In this document: piece after piece, positions 21,864-30,983 of the stretch | How positions within the stretch are numbered: the first letter of the stretch is position 1 | Layout of the letters: the number at the start of each line of letters is the position of its first letter | Origin: Neokomagataea tanensis | GTDB taxonomy: Bacteria > Pseudomonadota > Alphaproteobacteria > Acetobacterales > Acetobacteraceae | Length of the DNA stretch: 64,000 bases | Reading direction: 5' to 3' | Assembly (NCBI RefSeq): GCF_006542335.1 | Contig: NZ_CP032485.1 | Location: 660,001 to 724,000 of the forward strand | Program-made: the position numbers and the translations under genes | The notes under the pieces: model-generated | What the model was told of the DNA's origin: nothing | The model's database searches: none | What the model saw: only the letters and a program-made list of their open reading frames with translations

Positions 21864-22511
21864 TTAGCCTTTTTGAAGATGGGCCAAATGGCAGGCAAGC
21901 AGGAATTCCAAACCTTCCAACCGTGCCAATGCTGTTGGCATATCTGGTCCCCAGACATATACACCATGTCCGCGGATCAAATACCCAACAGGCATATTCG
22001 ACAAATGCGGCGCAACATGCGTTGCCAAACGTGCAATATCTTGGTCATTCGCAAAGAGCGGCAAATCCAGCGATGTTTCGTGGGTAGTCTGCCCCTCGAA
22101 AACCTTCAAAACCTCATAGCCTTCAAGGGTAATAGCATCGCTTTGCTCGTCACGTGACAACACTGTCGCGGCGACTGAATGGCCGTGCAAGACCGCACCA
22201 ATGGAGGGGTTATGCGCGTAAAGCTGCGTATGCAGCAAAGTCTCGGCGCTCGCCTTCTGTCCTTGCTGAACAGGACGCCCATCAGGTGTGATCTCAATCA
22301 CATCATCAACGCTTAGAAAGCCTTTATGGCCGCCAGAGCGTGTGATGGCGATACGTCCGTCCGTTAGCCTACGCGATATGTTTCCCGCTGTGGCTGGAAC
22401 CCAGCCGCGTTGGTCCATACGCTGCCCGGCGCGTACAATATCTTTACGGGCCTGCTCCCACGCGGGATCAAGCACCGTATTTTCTTCGTCCAAACGACTG
22501 TTCAACGCCAT
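21864..22511 (-). CDS. mtnB: Methylthioribulose-1-phosphate dehydratase
   Basis: Class II aldolase-family zinc enzyme that dehydrates 5-methylthioribulose-1-phosphate. 215 residues; AGNISRRL near residue 43, a zinc-binding HGHS near 109 and the later His in IRGHGVYVWG. Its ATG shares one base with the tatA stop (TAATG). mtnA and mtnK are not in this window, so the first steps of salvage must be encoded elsewhere. Confidence 0.95.
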   Translation of the reverse strand: MALNSRLDEENTVLDPAWEQARKDIVRAGQRMDQRGWVPATAGNISRRLTDGRIAITRSGGHKGFLSVDDVIEITPDGRPVQQGQKASAETLLHTQLYAHNPSIGAVLHGHSVAATVLSRDEQSDAITLEGYEVLKVFEGQTTHETSLDLPLFANDQDIARLATHVAPHLSNMPVGYLIRGHGVYVWGPDMPTALARLEGLEFLLACHLAHLQKG

Positions 22512-22768
22512 TAAACTCGCGTTTGTGTCGTTTCGTGCGACTGGGTCTGCGCACTTGCGTTCTGCTGAGGGGCAGAGAGATGGCCGGGTGCTTCTGATGG
22601 TGAGGCATTGGACCCCGCCATTGATTCATCATCAGCCATATTCTTCTTGAAGGACTTAATACCCTTCGCAAAATCGCCCATCATGCCACTAATTTTACCG
22701 CCGCCACCAAAAACGACGAGAACAACAACCGCAAGAATGACCCAGTGAATGGGGCTCATACCGCCCAT
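22511..22768 (-). CDS. tatA: Sec-independent translocase protein TatA
   Basis: Pore-forming subunit of the twin-arginine export system. From ATG 22768 it has 85 residues: a short periplasmic N-terminus (MGGMSPIHW), one membrane helix, the conserved hinge [23 protein letters not shown] with its amphipathic helix, then a polar Ser/Gln-rich tail. tatB and tatC are not adjacent. The longer in-frame start at 22921 would overlap the CHAP gene and has no family similarity. At least one Tat substrate, the dehydrogenase small subunit at 30984, is encoded nearby. Confidence 0.92.
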
Positions 22769-22868
22769 GTCCGTGTACTCCGAAATGCCAAGGCTACCCT
22801 CATGTGGCAAGGCTTGGCCAATTGTGCAAGCATTCTGCTTAATGCAAACGCGCCGGACAGTCCTGCGC

Positions 22869-23336
22869 TTAAGGGATAATGAACCCATAGGTTGGGTTTG
22901 ACCGCAACCCCATAACACCACTCGGGCTCCACCACACCCTCACCAACGACCAATCGTGGGCGTGGGAAATATCTTTTACTGGCACAGACCGGTCAATTTC
23001 GCCCGGCGCCCAATTCGCCTGATCAACAAGAATTGTATCGTCAGAGACCACGCGCCTGACGACTGATACATGGCCGTACGGCATTCGCCGCGTTGCTTTG
23101 AAAACCAAAATGGAACCGGCTTCCGGGCTGTGTGTCCGTGTGTAGCGCCCATTCGCCTGCCACCACCAGCTGGCAGCGTTCCCCCGCAGGTCTACTCCCG
23201 TTTTTTCACGAGCATAGGGCGCGCATTGTAAAGCCCCGTCAAAGCGCCCTCCCCCGCCGCAGGCCGTCAAAGCCAGCAATGCTGCCAAAGCCAGCCCGTG
23301 CCACAAGGAAAGACAGCTCCCCGCAGGCAGCCTCAT
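22869..23336 (-). CDS. CHAP-domain lipoprotein
   Basis: 155-residue predicted lipoprotein: signal peptide ending LTAC (about residues 23-26), then a CHAP (NlpC/P60-like) domain with the catalytic Cys in [11 protein letters not shown] and His in MPYGHVSVV, plus [12 protein letters not shown] enzymes cut peptidoglycan peptides. The ATG overlaps the recX stop (ATGA), and the gene runs 100 bases before tatA. The specific role is unknown. Confidence 0.83.
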
Positions 23337-23944
23337 ATATGTCTGTTCCGAAACGCTATGATGCGTTCTTCCGCATCATAGCGATCCATAGACAAAGCAA
23401 CCTCTGAAACATCACGAGAGAAGCCATTACGGGCAAAAATACCGAGCACTCGTGCCAATTCTTCCTGCGGGCGGTCATCCCGCTGGAAAGGTCCAACACG
23501 ACGTTTCCGTGCCAGCATTAATGCCGCAGCCAATTCGGCCTCCCGCGCCCCAGCATCACCACGCTCTCCCAACGAATCGGATAAGGCTTCACGAGCAACT
23601 TCAGCGTCTACTCCCTTTTGCTGCAACTTGGCCTCTACAGCACGTCTAGAGCGCCCCGCACGCGCCAAACTTGATGCCTTCATGCGAGCAAACCCCGGAT
23701 CATCAACCGCGCCGAGCGCGCGCATGGCGTAAACAACGTCGTCTATAACAGTACGCAGCCCATTTAATTTGGCTGACAGTTCCTCTTCATCCAGACCAGC
23801 CTGCAACGCGCGTGATGCCCAGCGCCTCAACCGTCTTTCCAGCATCTGCCTCAGCCCCTGCTCGGTCGTGGCGAAGCGGGCTAAATGCGCAAGTGCTGTC
23901 TCGCGCAGCGTACGGAAATCAGGGGCTGCCGGTATCTCTATCAT
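23333..23944 (-). CDS. recX: Regulatory protein RecX family
   Basis: RecX modulates RecA filaments. The 203-residue protein has the helix-rich repeats of the family: HLARFATTEQGLRQMLERRLRRW at the N-terminus, DDPGFARMKASSLARAGRSRR in the middle, and QKGVDAEVAREAL. recA is not adjacent. It starts a run of seven minus-strand genes down to ribF and is divergent from dap. The assignment is by pattern and is moderately sure. Confidence 0.85.
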   Translation of the reverse strand: MIEIPAAPDFRTLRETALAHLARFATTEQGLRQMLERRLRRWASRALQAGLDEEELSAKLNGLRTVIDDVVYAMRALGAVDDPGFARMKASSLARAGRSRRAVEAKLQQKGVDAEVAREALSDSLGERGDAGAREAELAAALMLARKRRVGPFQRDDRPQEELARVLGIFARNGFSRDVSEVALSMDRYDAEERIIAFRNRHI

Positions 23945-24005
23945 TTTGAAGAGTATGAAACTGATCAGGCATTTACGGCAAGCAAAGATCGCGTATGGTC
24001 AGGTT

Positions 24006-25586
24006 ATGACCGTATCATTTTCTCCTGCGCTTGACGCCGCTATTCGCTCTTTACCACAACGCTACCCAGGACCGGGCGGCGCTGTTGCTGTTCTTCACCG
24101 CGGAGAAGTAATTATACGCCACAGTTGGGGCTACGCGAATGCGGAGAGACGTCTCCCTTTTACCCCTTCAACACTTTTCCGCATGTGCTCTATCACTAAG
24201 CAATTCACATGCGCGGCCATGCTACAAAATACTGCCGCCCCCTCTGAACTGAACAAGATCATTTCATCGCGCCTTCCCCTGCTTCAAGGCCCACATCCTA
24301 ACGCGCTTCATCTGGCTCATAACCAATCTGGTCTGCGCGACTACTGGGCCGTCGCAATGCTGCATGGTGCTGCCATTGAGGGGTATTTCGGGGACCGGGA
24401 AGCCGAGAGAGTTATACGCGGTACGCGCAGTCTCCAGTTCTCGCCCGGCACGTCTTACTCTTACGTTAACCAAAATTTCCGCCTCCTCTCTGACGCCTTA
24501 CAAGACCATACGGGCCGAAGCTTTGCGGAAATTCTCCAATTTTCTGTTTTCAACCCCTCCGGGATGGAGCGCGCAATACTGGCCGCAGAAACACGCGCAA
24601 TGCCAGACGGTACCATCGGGTATGAGGGCAGCGTCTCAGCCGGTTTCCGCCCGGCAATAAACAATATTTGGTGGACGGGCGATGCCGGCCTCGCCGCCTC
24701 CCTTGATGATATGATTGCGTGGGAGACGTTTATCGATAACGGCCGGGACGATAGCGACAGTCTTTATAATCGCCTCTCAGCCCCCACCTCTTTTGAAAAT
24801 GGCACGCCTGCGCCCTATGGCTTCGGCCTGCAACACCTCAACCTTCATGGCAAACATGTTACTGCACATGGCGGCGCCCTGCGTGGGTGGCGGTCACACC
24901 GTCTTCACGTCGCTTCAGAGCGCCTTTCTGTTGTTGTCATGTTCAACCACATGTCACCTGCACAAAACGCAGCAGCAGAAATTTTAGGCTCGATGCTTAA
25001 CGCTCCTGCCCCCCCTACCCGCAACGCACAGACTAGCCGCCTGCCCGGTGTTTACCGGGAACAGGAAACCGGCCTCTCTGCTCGTATCGATTCTCTCGGT
25101 GAAAACACTTTGGGGCTACGTTACCTCATGCTGCCTGATGCGCTGTCCAACGTGAGCGACACGCATGCAGAGAACGGCGCAATCCGGCTCAATCTTCTGC
25201 AAGATTGCACCGTTCGGATGGAGCATCTCAAAGAAAACCGATCTACGACACTAATTGCTGCCACAGATGCCGGCCCCATCCCGGCCGATACTGAAACATC
25301 CGAGCTCGCAGGGAATTACATCTGTGACGAGCTGGACGGAGCAACCGTAACCGTTTCAGAACAAGGCGGCATTTTGTACGGTGGGTTTTCTGGCATGTTG
25401 GGCGATGGAAAAATGGAACCGCTCCAACGCCTTGCACGTGATTTATGGGTTCTCCCTTGCCCCCGCGCACTGGATCATACCCCGCCGGGAGATTGGACAC
25501 TCAGCTTTGAGCGTCAAAATAAGCAGATTATTGCACTGCGCTTAGGCTGCTGGCTCGCAAGAGACCTTATTTATCGCCCTGTCTGA
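24006..25586 (+). CDS. dap: D-aminopeptidase-like serine hydrolase (S12 family)
   Basis: 526-residue penicillin-recognising enzyme. The catalytic motifs are SxxK as CSITKQF near residue 62, YxN as YSYVNQNF near 153, and HGGALRGW near 287, matching positions in Ochrobactrum D-aminopeptidase (about 520 residues). A C-terminal two-part beta-barrel region follows. The family releases D-amino acids from peptide N-termini; the true substrate here is not known. ATG 24006 fits the family start; the open frame extends upstream but overlaps recX. A C7 run near 24999 does not break the frame. Confidence 0.85.
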   Translation: MTVSFSPALDAAIRSLPQRYPGPGGAVAVLHRGEVIIRHSWGYANAERRLPFTPSTLFRMCSITKQFTCAAMLQNTAAPSELNKIISSRLPLLQGPHPNALHLAHNQSGLRDYWAVAMLHGAAIEGYFGDREAERVIRGTRSLQFSPGTSYSYVNQNFRLLSDALQDHTGRSFAEILQFSVFNPSGMERAILAAETRAMPDGTIGYEGSVSAGFRPAINNIWWTGDAGLAASLDDMIAWETFIDNGRDDSDSLYNRLSAPTSFENGTPAPYGFGLQHLNLHGKHVTAHGGALRGWRSHRLHVASERLSVVVMFNHMSPAQNAAAEILGSMLNAPAPPTRNAQTSRLPGVYREQETGLSARIDSLGENTLGLRYLMLPDALSNVSDTHAENGAIRLNLLQDCTVRMEHLKENRSTTLIAATDAGPIPADTETSELAGNYICDELDGATVTVSEQGGILYGGFSGMLGDGKMEPLQRLARDLWVLPCPRALDHTPPGDWTLSFERQNKQIIALRLGCWLARDLIYRPV

Positions 25587-25656
25587 CATAAAATTACATA
25601 GAAGCATTTGACGCCAAGCGTTTTAGAGCGTCACAATAGTAACTGTGAAATCTGTT

Positions 25657-25699
25657 GGCCCCGCCTCGGACCCTAAGGGAAGAACCGGCGCGGGGCTTT
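25657..25699 (+). promoter_or_regulatory. Structured leader or terminator before argD
   Basis: GGCCCCGCC pairs with GGCGCGGGGC across about 20 bases that contain a nested CCCTAAGGG hairpin, followed by CTTTCG. A -35-like TTGACG and -10-like CACAAT lie upstream (about 25608-25637). It could be the dap terminator or a structured argD 5' leader; no known riboswitch was recognised. Confidence 0.45.
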
Positions 25700-25748
25700 C
25701 GTATTCCACATATCTTTATGAACCTTTTGAACAGGATCGATCACAATC

Positions 25749-26954
25749 ATGATCTCCGCCCTAATGCCCAACTACAACCGTGCTGACCTCGCCTTTGAGC
25801 AAGGCCAAGGCATCTGGCTGCAGACGGCGGATGGACGACGATTCATGGATTTCGGAGCAGGCATCGCGGTCTCCTCCCTCGGCCACGCACACCCAAAGCT
25901 CGTACATGCGATTGCGGAACAAGCTGGCAAAGTCATGCACGTTTCAAATTTGTACCGCGTGCCGCAAGCCGAGCGCTTGGCTGATCTCCTTGTGCAAAAC
26001 ACTTTTGCCGATTCGGTGTTGTTCTGTAATTCCGGCGCGGAAGCCAATGAAGGCATGGTCAAAATGATCCGCCGCGCGCAATTCGAAAACGGACACCCTG
26101 AACGGACACGTATTCTTTGTTTTGATGGCGCATTTCACGGCCGTACACTTGCCATGATCGCCGCTGGGGGCAACCCCGCGTACCTAAAAGGTTTTGGCCC
26201 TGTTGTAGAGGGCTTTGATCACATCCCCTTTAACAACACGAACACGCTGCGCGACGCCATCACCCCTGAAACTGCCGGCATTATTGTTGAACCCATTCAG
26301 GGCGAAACAGGCATCAAAACAGCCGACGTTCATTTCATGAAAGCACTCCGCGCTGTCTGTGATGAATTTGGCCTCTATCTCGGCTTTGACGAGGTTCAAA
26401 CCGGCGTAGGGCGCACCGGCAAACTCTTCGCCCATGAGTGGAGCGGCATTGCCCCAGATGTTATGTCCGTAGCAAAAGGCATTGGAGGTGGCTTCCCTCT
26501 CGGAGCCGTACTCGCGACAGAAGCGGTCGCCAAGCATATGACCCCAGGCTCCCACGGCACCACCTTCGGCGGTAACCCGCTCGCCTGCGCAGCGGGCACC
26601 TGCGTCATGACCGAAATTCTAGCACCCGGCTTCATCCAGCAGGTTGAAGAAACAGGGCACGCTTTTGGCGCAATGCTCCAAAATGTTGTCGAACGCTCCA
26701 ACGGCGTGTTCGATGGCGTACGTGGGCTTGGCCTTATGCGCGGTCTACACTGCACCCTGCCAGTGGGCGATGTGCTGTCGGCCGTAATTAACCAGGGCCT
26801 TCTTGCTGTAACAGCAGGCGATAATGTCCTGCGCTTGGTTCCGCCATTGATCGTTACTCCAGCCGACTGCCAGATGGCCTGTGACCGCCTGATTGCAGCT
26901 GCGCTTTCTTTTTCCCCCGCTAAAGGCGACACCAATAAGGAATTTGCATCGTGA
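25749..26954 (+). CDS. argD: Acetylornithine aminotransferase
   Basis: PLP enzyme of arginine synthesis, converting N-acetylglutamate semialdehyde to N-acetylornithine. 401 residues; the PLP region includes FCNSGAEANEGMVKM and FDEVQTGVGRTG, and the Schiff-base Lys is in SVAKGIGGGFPLGA. The start is ATG 25749. The gene overlaps argF as GTGA. Related enzymes can act on succinyldiaminopimelate as well. Confidence 0.95.
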   Translation: MISALMPNYNRADLAFEQGQGIWLQTADGRRFMDFGAGIAVSSLGHAHPKLVHAIAEQAGKVMHVSNLYRVPQAERLADLLVQNTFADSVLFCNSGAEANEGMVKMIRRAQFENGHPERTRILCFDGAFHGRTLAMIAAGGNPAYLKGFGPVVEGFDHIPFNNTNTLRDAITPETAGIIVEPIQGETGIKTADVHFMKALRAVCDEFGLYLGFDEVQTGVGRTGKLFAHEWSGIAPDVMSVAKGIGGGFPLGAVLATEAVAKHMTPGSHGTTFGGNPLACAAGTCVMTEILAPGFIQQVEETGHAFGAMLQNVVERSNGVFDGVRGLGLMRGLHCTLPVGDVLSAVINQGLLAVTAGDNVLRLVPPLIVTPADCQMACDRLIAAALSFSPAKGDTNKEFAS

Positions 26955-27919
26955 GCCCCGCTGAACAGAAGCCGAACGCACTGAAAAGCAACCTTCGGCA
27001 CTTCTTGGATATCCGTGACCATAGCGGGAAAACTCTACGTACAATCCTCAAGACGTCCGCGCGCGTTAAGGCACAGCAAGTCGGTCGCAGAGCGCCCCTT
27101 CACCCGGCACGCGCCCTCGAAGGGCGCAGCCTCGGTCTGATTCTGGCGCAACCCTCAACACGGACACGCGTCTCATTCGAAGTCGGCATGGGACAACTGG
27201 GCGGGAGAACAACCGTTCTTTCACCCGGCGATATGCAACTCGGACGTGGTGAAAGCATTGCTGACACGGCGCGTGTTCTTTCCCGCTTTCTCGATGTGAT
27301 CGTGCTGCGTACAGGCAATGACGCAGCACTGCGGGAAATGGCTCAATGGAGCAGCGTCCCCGTCATTAACGGCCTGACGCCAGTCTCACATCCCATTCAA
27401 ATCCTCGCGGATATTCTTACGTTTGAAGAACATCGCGGCCCAATCACCGGCAAAACACTGGCATGGGTAGGTGACGGAAACAACGTCGCTACCTCTCTCA
27501 TGGAAGCGGCTGCTCGCTTGGACTTCAAGGTCCGCATCGCAACACCTGAAGCTTTTGCCCCCAACCCAGAAGTCGTGAGCTGGGCCCGTGAAAACGGGGC
27601 AACAATTGACATCTGCACCTCGCCTGAAGAAGCAGTTTCGGGCGCTGATGCTGTGTTGACCGACACATGGGTAAGCATGGGCGACAGCGACCGCGATGCA
27701 AGGCTAAGTGCCTTTCGGCCCTATCAAGTGAATGCGGAATTGATGGCAAAAGCTGCACCCGGTGCTCTGTTTTTGCACTGCCTGCCTGCCCATATAGGTG
27801 AAGAAGTAACGGAAGAAGTGTTTGAAGGGCCTTCTTCTGTCGTCTTTGATGAAGCAGAAAACCGCCTACATTCTCAAAAAGGTCTGCTGCTCTGGGCTCT
27901 CGGCGCCGAGCACGACTAA
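26951..27919 (+). CDS. argF: Ornithine carbamoyltransferase
   Basis: Joins ornithine and carbamoyl phosphate to citrulline. 322 residues from GTG 26951, overlapping the argD stop. Carbamoyl-phosphate site PSTRTRVSFE, then HPIQILADILT and the ornithine-site loop FLHCLPAHIGEEV are all present. Length is normal. The argD-argF pair forms an arginine operon with hslO close behind. Confidence 0.97.
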   Translation: MSPAEQKPNALKSNLRHFLDIRDHSGKTLRTILKTSARVKAQQVGRRAPLHPARALEGRSLGLILAQPSTRTRVSFEVGMGQLGGRTTVLSPGDMQLGRGESIADTARVLSRFLDVIVLRTGNDAALREMAQWSSVPVINGLTPVSHPIQILADILTFEEHRGPITGKTLAWVGDGNNVATSLMEAAARLDFKVRIATPEAFAPNPEVVSWARENGATIDICTSPEEAVSGADAVLTDTWVSMGDSDRDARLSAFRPYQVNAELMAKAAPGALFLHCLPAHIGEEVTEEVFEGPSSVVFDEAENRLHSQKGLLLWALGAEHD

Positions 27920-27930
27920 TTTTCATGTGC

Positions 27931-27950
27931 GGTGCGGAACAAACCGCACC
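27931..27950 (+). other. Stem-loop between argF and hslO
   Basis: A 7-bp perfect stem GGTGCGG/CCGCACC with a 6-base AACAAA loop lies 11 bases past the argF stop. It has no T-run, so it may protect or process the argF mRNA end rather than terminate. Confidence 0.5.
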
Positions 27951-27985
27951 TGCGGTTGTTCTGGCAACGCATAAAGGAATGTTTT

Positions 27986-28924
27986 TTGATCGACAAACCA
28001 CCTTTCCTTGATACGGCACGTCCCGACGTCCCCGATATGGTGGTCGCGGGAGGGGTTGTCCCTTTTCATTTGGAGCGCTCCCCCGTCCGGGGGCGCATCG
28101 TGCGTCTTGGTGCCCTAGCTGACGCTATATTGTCTCGCCACGACGTGCCGGATAACGTTGCACGCCTAAATGGCGAAGCACTCGCCTTGGTCGCGGGCAT
28201 GGCATCCGCATTGAAATTCAAAGGCTCACTCTCCCTCCAAGTCAAAGGGGACGGCCCAGTTTCAATGCTACTGGCCGACGCAACTGACAATGGTGGCATA
28301 CGCGGCCTCGCCCGTCTGGACGAAGAAGCTGACGCAGACGCTGTTCCAGAAGACGCAGCAGGCCTGCTTGGTCAAGGTTATCTGGCTTTCACCATTGACC
28401 AAGGGCCGGAAATGGAACGCCACCAAGGTGTCGTAGACATTCAGGGGCCAACCCTAAGCAAAATGGCCGAGCACTACTTCACGACAAGTGAACAACATGC
28501 CTGTCACATCCGCCTTTTCTGCAGCCGTGATACCCATGGATGGCAGGCCGGCGCGTTGGTTCTGGAACGTATTGCAGCAGAAGGCGGTACTGCCGTCCTT
28601 GATACTGATCATGAAGATGCATGGGAAACCGCCTGCACTTTCGCTGACACACTTAAGGATGCAGAACTGTTTGACGAACATTTATCCGGCGAAGATTTAG
28701 CACATCGCTTGTTTGGCACATTGGACGTCCAAACGAGCGCGCCACGCGCGCTGGCCTATTCATGCCGTTGCTCACGTTCTCGCCTCGCCAATGTTCTGGA
28801 ACGTTTTAGCGACGACGACTTGGATCATATGGCCGAGAACGGCGTTATCACTATGAAGTGCGAATTCTGTAACCACGATTTCCATTTCGACCGTGATAAT
28901 TTGGGTGCAACGGATCCTGCATGA
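27986..28924 (+). CDS. hslO: Redox-regulated chaperone Hsp33
   Basis: Cytoplasmic holdase turned on by oxidation. From TTG 27986 it has 312 residues; AAGGA lies seven bases upstream, and the encoded LIDKPPFLDTARPD fits the family N-terminus, while the longer GTG frame at 27932 begins inside a stem-loop. The C-terminal zinc switch has CRC in YSCRCSRSR and CEFC near the end. The stop overlaps the next gene by ATGA. It is useful in a cell that makes oxidative stress at its surface. Confidence 0.93.
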   Translation: MIDKPPFLDTARPDVPDMVVAGGVVPFHLERSPVRGRIVRLGALADAILSRHDVPDNVARLNGEALALVAGMASALKFKGSLSLQVKGDGPVSMLLADATDNGGIRGLARLDEEADADAVPEDAAGLLGQGYLAFTIDQGPEMERHQGVVDIQGPTLSKMAEHYFTTSEQHACHIRLFCSRDTHGWQAGALVLERIAAEGGTAVLDTDHEDAWETACTFADTLKDAELFDEHLSGEDLAHRLFGTLDVQTSAPRALAYSCRCSRSRLANVLERFSDDDLDHMAENGVITMKCEFCNHDFHFDRDNLGATDPA

Positions 28925-29919
28925 GTTCCAACAACACGACGCTTCTCCAAGATACGTTCCTTGACGGACAAAAAGTGTCTCAGCTTTATCCGGGCTGGGA
29001 GGCAAAATCCCGCAACGATCTCGTTGCAGGGTTCAGCGTCGTGTTATTTGTCGAAGAAGCCACAGGGCGAAATGCTTGCTGGTGGCTTCTCGACAATCAC
29101 TACTGTGGCAGCCATATTTTGGCGCTTACGCCGGAGCATTACCAAACTCTTTTACCGGCTCTCGAGCCACTTTTCCGTCCTTTCACGGACGGCGTACTTG
29201 GCAGTTCAGCGGTGCAGACGCCTCCGCCTTTTCCAAGCATTCCTACTTTTGCTCTGCGCGAATTGAGCGCTGCATGGCTCAATTATATCGAAGAAAGCCC
29301 CCTGCTGATCAAATCTGGTCACGCTGATAGCGGCGAGGCACTTACATGTCCCAGCGGGCAGGTTATTGCCGAAAATCGTTTGACTACTTTGCTGCAGGCG
29401 CGCCCGTCGCAAAACGCTACCGTCCTGACATCACCTTTCTCCGGGATGCCGCTGCGTGCACAAATTACGATGGACCTGCATGGCCACCTAGCTTACCGCT
29501 TTTATGACCAAGAGGACGACTTCGTCTTTTATCTTATTTGGGCGAAAGGCACATCGAGCGAACGTCCGTCATTTTACTTTCCCAAAGGCCGCCTTCTGAT
29601 ATCCGACTCCCCCGTTGGGGCCCTCCTTCCCGATTGGATTCTAACTTGGTTTATCCAAAACCCCGAGCATGCCGCAGCCATACAGGACGCACGGCCATTC
29701 AAGCCTGAAGATTTTGGGGTCGGGCGCGCCTCAACCGTGCGTATTCACACCCCCGAAAAGGATGCCTCAGCCCCCCCATCGGCGGACAGCCAACCGAGAA
29801 ATACAACCGCACGGAGCCAACCGAAACGGAGTGGCCTGATTTCTTACCTCCCCTCACTCATCCTGCCACCGAAGCCGCAGAAGTTGAGCCGGTACGTAAG
29901 GGTCTTTTCCAACGTATAA
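28921..29919 (+). CDS. Unknown protein coupled to hslO, likely frameshifted near the C-terminus
   Basis: I do not recognise a family. The ORF as it stands is 332 residues, with no signal peptide or membrane helix and many aromatic residues (GRNACWWLLDNHYCG). ATG 28921 overlaps the hslO stop. At C7 (29771-29777) the frame is probably wrong: one more C gives a tail continuing to TGA 29949-29951, acidic and then ending in an amphipathic Arg/Lys-rich helix (GLFQRIKQRLFGARKI). That would leave only 26 bases to the next gene. The current frame's tail is a Pro/Ser-rich low-similarity stretch. Confidence 0.7.
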   Translation: MSSNNTTLLQDTFLDGQKVSQLYPGWEAKSRNDLVAGFSVVLFVEEATGRNACWWLLDNHYCGSHILALTPEHYQTLLPALEPLFRPFTDGVLGSSAVQTPPPFPSIPTFALRELSAAWLNYIEESPLLIKSGHADSGEALTCPSGQVIAENRLTTLLQARPSQNATVLTSPFSGMPLRAQITMDLHGHLAYRFYDQEDDFVFYLIWAKGTSSERPSFYFPKGRLLISDSPVGALLPDWILTWFIQNPEHAAAIQDARPFKPEDFGVGRASTVRIHTPEKDASAPPSADSQPRNTTARSQPKRSGLISYLPSLILPPKPQKLSRYVRVFSNV

Positions 29920-29977
29920 AACAGCGCCTATTTGGTGCTAGAAAGATTTGAACACTAAGCCATAGGAAACGTGGACA

Positions 29978-30853
29978 ATGTCGGTACGCTCATTTTCAAA
30001 CATCCCGTCCTTATTGCCACGGCGTCCTGTCCACCGCTCCTTCCTACTCGGCTTGGCGTTCATAGGGCTCAGCGCCTGCGCAGATGATACCCCCCCTGAG
30101 CAATTCACAGCCCCGGATTTTAGTTATCTTACGCCCCTACACCTCGATGTAGCATCCATCACTGTAGATGATCGTTCTGCACCCGCTCCCGACTCTCTAA
30201 GCGCTAAAGCTCCCACGGCGCCTGATGCCGCCCTGAAAACTCTGGCTCAGCAGCGCTTGGTTGGCACCGGCCCTTCAGGGCAAGGTCAGTTCATCATCAA
30301 ACAAGCTTACCTCCAGCGCGCTTCGGACGATGCTGTGGACGGAGCTATGGACGTTCAGTTGAATGTGGCAGATTCAAGCGGTCAACATACCGGTTATGTA
30401 CACGCACGCGTCACACGGCATTACACATCAACAAATCAAAGCGCTACATCGCGCGCCTCGCTTGACGCCTTAACCAAACAAATGGCGCAAGACATGAATG
30501 TCGAACTGGAATACCAGATTCGTCATCGTCTCGGCTCATGGATGACAGATGCTCAAGGCAATCCACTTACAGGAAGCATCCAGCAGCAAAATTTATCCGC
30601 CCCCGGTTCTGCACCATCTGTAACACCATCCGCTACAGCCCCAGCAACGACTGGCGCGACCACATCCAGCCTGTCTGCGCCAGCAGGCAATCAGGCTGTT
30701 AAATCTGCACAAACTACTGTGCAATCAACGACAAGCGCCGTGCCTGATGCCATTTTCCCGACGGGACAAAGCGCAGCGGCAGCCGCCACAAAATCACCGC
30801 AGCCAAATGTTCTCAAACTTCCATCGGCAGAAACGACACAGTCCTCGGAATAG
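29978..30853 (+). CDS. Predicted lipoprotein of unknown function
   Basis: 291 residues. A signal region (about 1-33) has a lipobox near LSAC. The globular part (about 40-200) contains no motif I can name; the tail (about 200-291) is Ala/Thr/Ser/Pro-rich and probably disordered. It follows the hslO-coupled gene on the same strand and may be its partner at the envelope. Confidence 0.75.
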   Translation: MSVRSFSNIPSLLPRRPVHRSFLLGLAFIGLSACADDTPPEQFTAPDFSYLTPLHLDVASITVDDRSAPAPDSLSAKAPTAPDAALKTLAQQRLVGTGPSGQGQFIIKQAYLQRASDDAVDGAMDVQLNVADSSGQHTGYVHARVTRHYTSTNQSATSRASLDALTKQMAQDMNVELEYQIRHRLGSWMTDAQGNPLTGSIQQQNLSAPGSAPSVTPSATAPATTGATTSSLSAPAGNQAVKSAQTTVQSTTSAVPDAIFPTGQSAAAAATKSPQPNVLKLPSAETTQSSE

Positions 30854-30983
30854 CCTCCGCTCTCGCTTTCGTGAACTGCATTTCACTGGCGATATGTTGC
30901 TGGACATGGTTTAGGGTCAGGACGGCCACTCAGGTCATTGCATAATCATATCATTCTATCACATGGCCTGTGCGGAGCACGAC

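Noticed and set aside
24990..25010. C7 run in the D-aminopeptidase gene, as a fifth frameshift
   Set aside because: The frame continues past it to a normal length and stays protein-like, so the run is in frame.
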